NCBI RefSeq assembly: GCF_009827435.1
Contig: NZ_WTYM01000021.1
Location: forward strand, 62,001 to 126,000
Direction of reading: 5' to 3'
DNA from: Croceibacterium salegens
GTDB lineage: Bacteria; Pseudomonadota; Alphaproteobacteria; Sphingomonadales; Sphingomonadaceae
DNA length: 64,000 nucleotides
In this document: positions 26,512-33,226 of the stretch, piece by piece
Layout: the number at the start of each line of letters is the position of its first letter
How positions within the stretch are numbered: position 1 is the stretch's first letter
Made by a program: the position numbers and the translations under genes
The notes under the pieces: model-generated
The model's database searches: none
What the model saw: only the letters and a program-made list of their open reading frames with translations
Told to the model about the DNA's origin: nothing

Positions 26512-27804
26512 ATGAATGCGCCTTGGAAACCCGGTGTTGCTGGCAACCGCGACCCCTTCGCCGCCTTCATCTGCGACGAATCCGCGCTGGACGTCCTGCG
26601 TCCGGTCGTGATCGAACTGGGCTGGGCGCCTGAAAAGTGCGCCAAGGGCGGCCTGCGCAATGCGGTGCAATCCCTGTCGATTGCCGCGAGCCCGGCGATC
26701 CTGATGGTCGACCTGTCGGAAAGCGGTGACCCGCTCAACGACATCAACGCCCTGGCCGAGGTCTGCGAACCCGGCACGGTGGTGATCGCGGTCGGCCAGG
26801 TCAACGATGTGCGCCTCTATCGCGACCTGCTCGCCAGCGGCATTCACGACTACCTGCTCAAACCGCTTTCGTCGGGGCAGGTGCGCGATTCGCTGAACCA
26901 GGCCCAGGCGGTGTTCGCCGCGCCGCGCGGCGGCGAGGGCGAGACCCACAAGCCGCACGTATCGACGGCCATCGTCGGCACGCGTGGCGGCGTCGGCGCC
27001 TCGACCCTCGCGACCTCGCTCGCCTGGCTGTTCAGCACCGATCACAAGCGCCCGACCGCGCTGCTCGACCTCGACGTCCACTTTGGCACCGGGGCGCTCA
27101 GCCTCGATCTCGAGCCGGGCCGCGGCCTGACCGACGCGATCGAGAGCCCGAGCCGCATCGACGGCCTGTTCATCGAACGCGCCATGATCCGAGCCAACGA
27201 CAACCTCGCGATCCTGTCCGCCGAAGCGCCGATCAACTCGCCGCTGATGACCGACGGCAGTGCTTTCTTGCAGCTTGAGGAGGAGTTTCGCCAGGCTTTC
27301 GAGAGCACGGTCGTCGATCTCCCGCGCAACATGCTGATCAACTATCCACAGCTGCTGCAGGAAGTGAACGTCGTGACGCTGGTCACCGAGATGACCCTGG
27401 CTTCGGCCCGCGACACGATCCGCATCCTGTCGTGGCTCAAGACCAATGCTCCTTCGGTGGCGCCGATCGTCGTCGCCAACAAGGTGCAGGCCGGTGCTGC
27501 CGAGATCAGCAAGGCGGATTTCGAAGCCTCGATCGAACGCAAGATCGACTTCGTGATCCCCTACGACCAGAAGGCCGCGGTCAACGCCGCCAAGCTCGGC
27601 CAGACCTTCGTCGATGCCAACCGCTCGACCAAGGCCGGCTCGGTGATCCGCGACATCGGCAAGGCGATCCTCGGCAAGGGCGAGGAAAGCGCTGATAACG
27701 AAGAAGCGGCCAGCGGCAATTCGTCGCTGCTCGGCAAGTTCGATATCAAGTCGCTGCTGAGCAAGAAGCCCAAGGCAATGTCGCAGGTCGAACCGGCCGA
27801 ATAA
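26512..27804 (+). CDS. cpaE: Tad pilus localisation ATPase CpaE/TadZ
   Basis: The 430-residue protein has an N-terminal receiver-like domain (residues 15-135) and a ParA/MinD-type ATPase domain starting VSTAIVGTRGGVGASTLATS. The Walker A loop lacks the usual signature lysine (GGVGAS instead of GGVGKT), which is normal for CpaE/TadZ. The fold continues with LLDLDVHFG and VVDLPRNM strands. CpaE directs the pilus machine to its cellular position. The next gene is tadB after 44 bases; the ATPase gene cpaF, usually found here, is absent. Confidence 0.92.
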   Translation: MNAPWKPGVAGNRDPFAAFICDESALDVLRPVVIELGWAPEKCAKGGLRNAVQSLSIAASPAILMVDLSESGDPLNDINALAEVCEPGTVVIAVGQVNDVRLYRDLLASGIHDYLLKPLSSGQVRDSLNQAQAVFAAPRGGEGETHKPHVSTAIVGTRGGVGASTLATSLAWLFSTDHKRPTALLDLDVHFGTGALSLDLEPGRGLTDAIESPSRIDGLFIERAMIRANDNLAILSAEAPINSPLMTDGSAFLQLEEEFRQAFESTVVDLPRNMLINYPQLLQEVNVVTLVTEMTLASARDTIRILSWLKTNAPSVAPIVVANKVQAGAAEISKADFEASIERKIDFVIPYDQKAAVNAAKLGQTFVDANRSTKAGSVIRDIGKAILGKGEESADNEEAASGNSSLLGKFDIKSLLSKKPKAMSQVEPAE

Positions 27805-27848
27805 GGCCGGTTCACCACCCTGGGGCAAGCGAAAGGCGATAGCGAGTT

Positions 27849-28820
27849 ATGAGCATCTTCCAGATTGTACTGGTGGCCGCCGGGATCATGGGACTGCTGA
27901 TCATCGGCAGCATCGCGTTCACCGGCAAGTCGCCGGCCAAGGAGGCGCAGCGGCGTCTCCAGAGCGTACGCTATCGCCATTCGGAAAGCACCAACGCCAA
28001 GGTCGAATCGCAGCTCAAGAAGGCGATCGCCGCGCGCAAGCCGAAGATGCACCGGGTCGCCGGTTCGGGCTCGCGCTCGGAGGCCCTCGCCATGAGGCTC
28101 GAGCGGACCGGGCGCGGCTGGACGCTGACCCACTACATGTATGCCTCGGCCGGGCTCGCCGTGGTCGTGACGCTGGTCCTGTTCTTCAAGACCGGCGCGC
28201 CGCTGCTCGCGCTCGGCGTCGGCATCCTTGCCGGTGCCGGCTTGCCGCACATGGTCGTCAACTCGATGATCAAGCGCCGGCTCAACGCCTTCAACACCAA
28301 GTTCCCCGACGGCATCGAACTGCTCGTCCGCGGCCTGCGCTCGGGCCTTCCGGTGACCGAGACTCTCAACGTCGTCGCGCAGGAAATCCCGGGTCCGGTG
28401 GGCCAGGAATTCAAGGGCGTGGTCGAACGGATCAAGATCGGCCGGACGATGGAAGAGTCGCTGCAGGAAACCGCCGACCGCCTCGGGACGCCGGAGTTCC
28501 AGTTCTTCGTCATCACGCTGGCGATCCAGCGCGAGACCGGCGGTAACCTGGCCGAAACGCTGTCCAACCTCGCCGACGTGCTGCGCAAGCGCGCGCAGAT
28601 GAAGCTCAAGATCCGCGCGATGAGCTCGGAATCGAAGGCTTCCGCCTACATCGTCGGCGCGCTGCCGTTCATCGTGTTCACACTGATCTACTGGATCAAC
28701 CCGAGCTACATCGGCGGGTTCTTCACCGAAGATCGCCTGATCGTCGCCGGCCTCGGCGGCCTGGTGTGGATGAGCATCGGCGGCTTCATCATGGCCAAGA
28801 TGGTCAGCTTCGAAATCTGA
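27849..28820 (+). CDS. tadB: Tad pilus inner-membrane platform protein TadB
   Basis: The 323-residue GspF-family protein has an N-terminal helix (about residues 4-23), a middle helix pair around 100-135 and the type II secretion F domain (FPDGIELLVRGLRSGLPVTETL to AIQRETGGNLAETLSNLADVLR), then two C-terminal helices (VGALPFIVFTLIYWI and LGGLVWMSIGGFIMA). It forms the platform on which the extension ATPase acts, together with TadC. No cpaF lies upstream. Confidence 0.93.
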   Translation: MSIFQIVLVAAGIMGLLIIGSIAFTGKSPAKEAQRRLQSVRYRHSESTNAKVESQLKKAIAARKPKMHRVAGSGSRSEALAMRLERTGRGWTLTHYMYASAGLAVVVTLVLFFKTGAPLLALGVGILAGAGLPHMVVNSMIKRRLNAFNTKFPDGIELLVRGLRSGLPVTETLNVVAQEIPGPVGQEFKGVVERIKIGRTMEESLQETADRLGTPEFQFFVITLAIQRETGGNLAETLSNLADVLRKRAQMKLKIRAMSSESKASAYIVGALPFIVFTLIYWINPSYIGGFFTEDRLIVAGLGGLVWMSIGGFIMAKMVSFEI

Positions 28821-28839
28821 GCAGGGAGCTTACGACAAC

Positions 28840-29853
28840 ATGATTACTCCCGCTCAAGGCCCGACCCTCCTCGGCGTCGACGTCGTCCTCGTCGGCACGA
28901 TCCTCGCCGGAATTGCGGCGGCGGCGATGATGTTCGCCGTCTACGCCGCGGTCACCGTCAAGGACCCGATGGCGAAGCGCGTGAAGTCGCTCAATGCGCG
29001 GCGCGAAGAGCTCAAGTCGGGCATCATCACGGCGAAGGCGAAGAAGCGCCAGAGCCTGGTCAAGCGCACCGAGACGACCGACAAGGTCAAGGACACCCTG
29101 CAGAACATGAAGGTCCTGCAGGACAGCCAGGTCAAGATCATCCAGCAGAAGATGGCCCAGGCCGGCTTCCGCAACAAGGAATTCGCGGTCGTCGTCATCT
29201 TCCTGCGCATGATCCTTCCGATCGTGCTGGGCTTCATCGGCGTCGTCGTGCTGTACTGGACCGACACCTTCCCCGACTGGGGCAGCTTCAAGCGCTTCGG
29301 CGCCTTCGCTGCGCTCGTCGTGGCGGGCTACAAGGGGCCCGAACTGTACCTCAAGAACAAGGCCGGCAAGCGCACCAACGAAGTGCGCAAGGGCCTGCCG
29401 GACGCACTCGACCTCCTGGTCATCTGCGCCGAGGCCGGTCTCACCGTCGACGCCGCGTTCAACCGCGTCGCCAAGGAACTGGGTCGCGCCTATCCGGAAC
29501 TGGGTGACGAGTTCGCGCTGACCGCGATCGAGCTCTCGTTCCTCACCGAACGGCGCCAGGCGTTCGAGAACCTCGCCTACCGTGTCGACCTCGATGCGGT
29601 GCGCGGCGTGGTCACTACCATGATCCAGACCGAGCGCTACGGTACTCCGCTCGCTTCGGCGCTGCGCGTGCTTTCGGCCGAATTCCGTAACGAGCGCATG
29701 ATGCGCGCCGAGGAAAAGGCCGCGCGCCTGCCGGCGATCATGACCGTGCCGCTGATCCTGTTCATCCTGCCGGTGCTGTTCATCGTCATTCTCGGCCCGG
29801 CGGCCTGCTCGATCAGCGACGCCTTCTCGGGTGGCGGCCCGGGCAAGAACTGA
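28840..29853 (+). CDS. tadC: Tad pilus inner-membrane platform protein TadC
   Basis: The 337-residue second GspF-family platform subunit has an N-terminal transmembrane segment (VVLVGTILAGIAAAAMMFAVYAA), a Lys-rich cytoplasmic stretch (residues 45-110), paired helices, and the F domain with GLPDALDLLVICAEAGLTVD and TMIQTERYGTPLASAL motifs. It ends in a hydrophobic helix (VPLILFILPVLFIVILGP). It is the last gene of the operon; a strong intrinsic terminator begins 35 bases after the stop. No TadD-type TPR gene follows. Confidence 0.93.
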   Translation: MITPAQGPTLLGVDVVLVGTILAGIAAAAMMFAVYAAVTVKDPMAKRVKSLNARREELKSGIITAKAKKRQSLVKRTETTDKVKDTLQNMKVLQDSQVKIIQQKMAQAGFRNKEFAVVVIFLRMILPIVLGFIGVVVLYWTDTFPDWGSFKRFGAFAALVVAGYKGPELYLKNKAGKRTNEVRKGLPDALDLLVICAEAGLTVDAAFNRVAKELGRAYPELGDEFALTAIELSFLTERRQAFENLAYRVDLDAVRGVVTTMIQTERYGTPLASALRVLSAEFRNERMMRAEEKAARLPAIMTVPLILFILPVLFIVILGPAACSISDAFSGGGPGKN

Positions 29854-29887
29854 CCTCCCGGTTCCTGCGGGCACCGCCACAAGAAAA

Positions 29888-29919
29888 GCCCCGCCGGCGC
29901 AAACCGGCGGGGCCTTTTT
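29888..29919 (+). terminator. Bidirectional intrinsic terminator between tadC and the marR-family gene
   Basis: A perfect 10-bp stem, GCCCCGCCGG (29888-29897) with CCGGCGGGGC (29904-29913) and a 6-base loop, is followed by CTTTTTC on the plus strand. On the minus strand the same stem is followed by TTTTCTT. It lies between two convergent genes and would serve both. Confidence 0.93.
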
Positions 29920-29940
29920 CATTCCGGAGGTGGGGCTGAG

Positions 29941-30429
29941 CTAGTCGGGCGCGCCGAGACCGTAATCGGCGCCGTCGAACGATTCGCTGTCGAGCTCCTC
30001 GGCTTCGGCAAGGACCCGGACGAGGAGCGAGCGGAAGGTGTCCACCTCATCCTCGCTGAACCGGGCGAACAGGTGGCGCTCCATGTCAAGCGCCAGCGGC
30101 ATGATCTGGCTGTGCATCTCGACCCCTTCGGGGGTGAGTTTGAGCAGGTGCGAGCGGCCGTCGCTGGCATTGGGTTCGCGCACTACCAGCTGGCGTTCTT
30201 CGAGCACCTTGCAAGCGCGATTCACCGCCACCTTGTCCATCAAGGTCAACCGGGTCAGGTCGCGCTGGGTCAGGCCGCCGGCATCGCCGAGCACGGCCAT
30301 CACGCGCCATTCCGGGATGCTGAGTCCGAAGCGGCTGCGGTATTCCTGCGAAATGCGGCCGCTGACCGCGTTCGAGGTGACCGAGAGGCGATAGGGCAGG
30401 AAATCGCTGAGGCGAGTAGATTGTTTCAT
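29941..30429 (-). CDS. MarR-family transcriptional regulator
   Basis: The 162-residue winged-helix protein has a core of SIPEWRVMAVLGDAGGLTQRDLT (helix-turn-helix entry), the recognition helix MDKVAVNRACKVLEE and the beta wing VVREPNASDGRSHLLKLT. Flanking helices would form the dimer. MarR proteins usually repress neighbouring genes and respond to small aromatic or lipophilic ligands. Here there is no divergent operon partner, so the target is unclear. It shares the bidirectional terminator with tadC. Confidence 0.92.
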   Translation of the reverse strand: MKQSTRLSDFLPYRLSVTSNAVSGRISQEYRSRFGLSIPEWRVMAVLGDAGGLTQRDLTRLTLMDKVAVNRACKVLEERQLVVREPNASDGRSHLLKLTPEGVEMHSQIMPLALDMERHLFARFSEDEVDTFRSLLVRVLAEAEELDSESFDGADYGLGAPD

Positions 30430-30501
30430 AGAAAACCAGTTTCTCGCAAATTCCTCGGAATTTGCAAGCTTAGGAGAAGTTTACCCGCTGAAACTTGCGG
30501 A

Positions 30502-31371
30502 TTATTGCGCCAGCATCCGCGCCATTATTGCATCGAGGCGGACTAGCCGCGCCGCCAGCCAGTGATCCCGCGGAGTGACGATGGCACTGTCGAGCGCGGT
30601 TTCGATCGCCACCGGTACGCGTTCCGGTGGCAGTGCGGTCGCTAGCGCTATGAGGGTCTGGCGCGCCAGCGCGGCGTTCTGCTTCATCACCGCGAGGATT
30701 TCGTCGACCTCGACCCCGGCTTCCTCGTCGCGCCAGGCGTCGTAGTCGGTGACCATGCCGAGAATGGCGTAGGGAAGCTCCGCCTCGCGGGCGAGCCGCG
30801 CTTCGGGCATCGCGGTCATGCCGATCACGTCGCCGCCCCAATCGCGAAACATCCGGCTTTCGGCGCGGGTCGAGAACTGCGGGCCTTCGATGGCGACATA
30901 AGTCCCGCCGCGATGGACCGGCGCTCCGGCCGCCTCGGCGGCGCGCGCGGCAAGATCGGACAGCCGGGCGCAAACCGGGTCGGCAAGGCTGACGTGCGCC
31001 ACCAGCCCCTCGCCGAAAAAGCTGCGCTCGCGCCCCACCGTGCGGTCGATGAACTGGTCGCAGGCGACGAAAGTGCCTGGCGCCAACTCCTCGCGCAGCG
31101 AGCCGATGGCGCTGATCGCCAGCACGTCGGTCACCCCGCAGCGCTTCAGCGCGTCGATGTTGGCGCGGTAGTTGACCTCGCCCGGGGACAGCCTGTGCCC
31201 CTCGCCATGGCGAGCGATGAAGCTGAACTTGACGTCGCCGATCCGGCCTGTCGTCACCGGCGAGCTCGGCGTGCCGAAAGCGCTGCCCACCGAAATGACC
31301 TGCGAATCCTCGAGCGCGCCCGGCTCGTAAAGCCCGGACCCCCCGATGATGCCGATGTGCCAACCGGGCAT
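30502..31371 (-). CDS. mtnP: S-methyl-5'-thioadenosine phosphorylase
   Basis: The 289-residue phosphorylase cleaves methylthioadenosine to adenine and methylthioribose 1-phosphate (methionine salvage). Signatures are IGIIGGSGLYEP at the N-terminus, FIARHGEGHRLSPGEVNYRAN, and YVAIEGPQFSTRAESRMFR followed by IGMTAMPEARLAREAELPYA, the PNP/MTAP family 2 motif. I chose the ATG at 31371 because GGGGA lies about eight bases upstream; the ATG at 31386 has none. A REP-like palindrome lies directly upstream, between this gene and the dehydrogenase gene. Confidence 0.93.
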   Translation of the reverse strand: MPGWHIGIIGGSGLYEPGALEDSQVISVGSAFGTPSSPVTTGRIGDVKFSFIARHGEGHRLSPGEVNYRANIDALKRCGVTDVLAISAIGSLREELAPGTFVACDQFIDRTVGRERSFFGEGLVAHVSLADPVCARLSDLAARAAEAAGAPVHRGGTYVAIEGPQFSTRAESRMFRDWGGDVIGMTAMPEARLAREAELPYAILGMVTDYDAWRDEEAGVEVDEILAVMKQNAALARQTLIALATALPPERVPVAIETALDSAIVTPRDHWLAARLVRLDAIMARMLAQ

Positions 31372-31393
31372 GCGGCTAATCCCCATTTCGTTT

Positions 31394-31478
31394 CGTCATT
31401 GCGAGCGAAGCGAAGCAAGCCAGAGCGCAGCACGAAACCGCTCTGGATTGCTTCGTCGCTTCGCCCCTCGCAATGACG
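31394..31478. repeat. REP/MITE-like imperfect palindrome of the alphaproteobacterial CGTCATTGCGAG type
   Basis: About 85 bp. The left arm begins CGTCATTGCGAGCGAAGCGA, and the right arm is its imperfect reverse complement ending CCTCGCAATGACG. The inner arms CCAGAGCG and CGCTCTGG also pair, leaving a short loop. Elements of this consensus are dispersed in many alphaproteobacterial genomes (recalled, not searched). It occupies most of the gap between the dehydrogenase gene and mtnP and would fold into a long hairpin in a shared transcript. Confidence 0.85.
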
Positions 31479-31506
31479 AGGACTGGAGAATGGTATTTGC
31501 CGCCGC

Positions 31507-32289
31507 TCACTTTGGCGCCATGCGGATACCGCCGTCGAGCCGGACGCTCTCGCCGTTGAAGTAGCCGGTTTCGAGCATGAACATCACCAGCCCGGCGTAT
31601 TCTTCCGGGTGGCCGAGCCGCTTGGGAAACGGCACCGCGGCGGCCAGCGACTGTTGCGCCTTCTCGGGCAGACCGGCGAGCAACGGGGTGGCGAAAATGC
31701 CCGGCTGGATCGAGTTGATGCGGATGCCTTCCTGCATGAAGTCGCGCGCGATCGGCAGGGTCATGCCCTTCACCGCGGCCTTGCTGGCGGCATAGGCGAC
31801 CTGCCCGATCTGGCCGTCGTCCGCGGCGACCGAGGAGGTGCAGACCATCGCCCCGCGCTCGCCGTCCTCGAGCCCGTCGAGCGTCATCATCCCCGCAGCC
31901 GACTTGGCGACGCACTGGAAGGTGCCGACGAGGTTGACCTTGATGGTCTTGAGGAAAAGATCGACCCTCAGGTGCGAAATTTCGCCGCTGTCGCGGTCGC
32001 GGCGCACGGTCTTGCCGATCGTGCCGATCCCGGCGCAGCACACCAACACCCGCTCCTGGCCATGCGCGGCGCGGGCCTTGGCGAAGCCGGCATCGACCGA
32101 CGCTTCGTCCGACACGTCGACCTGACAAAAGGTCCCGCCGATTTCGCCCGCTACCATTTCCCCGCGCTCGGCGTTGAGGTCGAAGATTGCCACCCTGGCA
32201 CCCTTGGCCGCCAGCGCCCGCGCGCTCGCTTCGCCGAGGCCCGATGCTCCTCCGGTAACGACGGCGGCAATGGTGTTGTCGATCTTCAT
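31507..32289 (-). CDS. Short-chain dehydrogenase, 3-hydroxyacyl-CoA dehydrogenase type II-like
   Basis: The 260-residue SDR protein has the NAD-binding motif VTGGASGLGEASARAL near residues 11-26, CCAGIGT, catalytic Ser in VCTSSVAADDGQ and the YAASKAAVKGM active-site Tyr/Lys. The C-terminal segment PKRLGHPEEYAGLVMFMLE with FNGESVRLDGGIRM resembles 3-hydroxy-2-methylbutyryl-CoA / type II 3-hydroxyacyl-CoA dehydrogenases, so fatty-acid or isoleucine degradation is likely. An AGGAGA site precedes the ATG at 32289. Confidence 0.9.
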   Translation of the reverse strand: MKIDNTIAAVVTGGASGLGEASARALAAKGARVAIFDLNAERGEMVAGEIGGTFCQVDVSDEASVDAGFAKARAAHGQERVLVCCAGIGTIGKTVRRDRDSGEISHLRVDLFLKTIKVNLVGTFQCVAKSAAGMMTLDGLEDGERGAMVCTSSVAADDGQIGQVAYAASKAAVKGMTLPIARDFMQEGIRINSIQPGIFATPLLAGLPEKAQQSLAAAVPFPKRLGHPEEYAGLVMFMLETGYFNGESVRLDGGIRMAPK

Positions 32290-32412
32290 GGGATGCGTCT
32301 CCTGTACCTTGCGCCGCCGCTTAGCGGCAAGCGGCAAGACCCGCCAGAGGGAGGCCGCAAAGTTGGCGGACACGACAGGCTCGATCGAGAGGAAGGCCCT
32401 CGCCAAACAGAA

Positions 32413-32446
32413 GCAGGCCGGCCTTTGGGGGGGGAGGCCGGCCTGC
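32413..32446 (-). terminator. Perfect 12-bp hairpin in the leader of the dehydrogenase gene, possible attenuator or terminator
   Basis: GCAGGCCGGCCT (32413-32424) and AGGCCGGCCTGC (32435-32446) form a perfect stem around a G-rich loop. On the minus strand the stem is followed by TTCTGTTT, a weak U-tract; on the plus strand no T-run follows. It lies about 125 bases upstream of the dehydrogenase start at 32289, so it may attenuate that gene. Confidence 0.5.
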
Positions 32447-32599
32447 AACCGCCGAAGTTGTCGGCGATGCCGGAGCTGCGTCTTCGGCACCTCATGTCGG
32501 AGTTCGCGTCGCGCTTGGTGGTTTCCCGACGCGAGCGCCGTTCGGACGGGGGAGGCTTGCCGATTCCAGCGGTTCAAGGATGCACCTCGCGGTGATGGG

Positions 32600-32799
32600 A
32601 ACAAGCTGTCCATTTGGGCAAACCAAGTCGGACTGGACAGAAAGCTCGTCCTTTACCGAAAGTCGTTAACCTGCCCGAAAGGACAGGTAGCGCGGCCATA
32701 TGGCCCACGGTAGTCAAATCATGCGACCCGAAGGGCAAATACGGCGACCCTTTTTGCCCGTTACTAAGTGGCCTCCGCCTCGGCGGAGGCCCTTTTTTT
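32600..32799 (+). ncRNA. Candidate structured small RNA ending in a strong intrinsic terminator
   Basis: The 530-bp stretch 32290-32820 contains no convincing gene. Its right part shows successive plus-strand foldable elements. TGTCCA (32607-32612) pairs with TGGACA (32634-32639). A hairpin ACCTG-C-CC-GAAA-GG-A-CAGGT (32669-32688) is closed by a GNRA tetraloop. GGCCATATGGCC is at 32694-32705. GGGCAAA (32733-32739) pairs with TTTGCCC (32753-32759). A textbook terminator follows. No plus-strand protein gene precedes that terminator. I do not recognise an Rfam family, and the 5' end and promoter are unclear. Confidence 0.35.
32770..32799 (+). terminator. Strong rho-independent terminator with no upstream plus-strand protein gene
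   Basis: The stem GGCCTCCGC (32770-32778) with GCGGAGGCC (32783-32791) closes a CTCG tetraloop and is followed by seven T residues (32793-32799). It is oriented for plus-strand transcription, yet both neighbouring protein genes are on the minus strand, which points to an unannotated transcript. Confidence 0.85.
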
Positions 32800-32820
32800 G
32801 GCGGGTTTCCGCCAGATTGC

Positions 32821-33213
32821 TCAACCCTCCTCGCGCCCCTCTCCGTCACGGTCGCGCGGGTAGCGGTGGGCGAGGTCGAACGGCGGCAGCCATGACTCTC
32901 GGCGGTCGGTCCAGATTTCGTAGGTCGGAACGAAGCCGTCGGGCGCATCGAGCGTGCCGAGGTGGACTTCGACCTCGTCGCCGCTGATCGCGAAGACCGA
33001 CGAGCCGCATTGAGGGCAGAAATGCCGCCCGTTCCAGTCGCGCGTCTCTCCGCAGATGGTCACTGCGCCCTCGGGAAAGATCGCCCCGGCATAGAACAGT
33101 GCGCCATGGTGCTTGCGGCAGTCCATGCAGTGGCACAGGCCGACGCGGTAGGGCTCGCCCACCGCCTCGATTCGCACGGCGCCGCACTGGCAGCCGCCGG
33201 TCGCCTTTTCCAT
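32821..33213 (-). CDS. GFA-family (glutathione-dependent formaldehyde-activating-like) zinc protein
   Basis: The 130-residue protein has the zinc-binding cysteine layout of the GFA/DUF636 fold: GGCQCGAV (residues 7-14), LCHCMDCRKHHG (about 26-37) and FCPQCGSSVF (about 66-75). Most members are not proven formaldehyde enzymes, so the function is open. It follows clpB on the same strand, 13 bases after its stop, and may be transcribed from the clpB promoter. Confidence 0.9.
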   Translation of the reverse strand: MEKATGGCQCGAVRIEAVGEPYRVGLCHCMDCRKHHGALFYAGAIFPEGAVTICGETRDWNGRHFCPQCGSSVFAISGDEVEVHLGTLDAPDGFVPTYEIWTDRRESWLPPFDLAHRYPRDRDGEGREEG

Positions 33214-33226
33214 CGCTTGCCTCCCG

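Noticed and set aside
26950-27010. Missing signature lysine in the CpaE Walker A motif as a sign of inactivation
   Set aside because: GGVGAS-type loops without that lysine are normal in CpaE/TadZ proteins.
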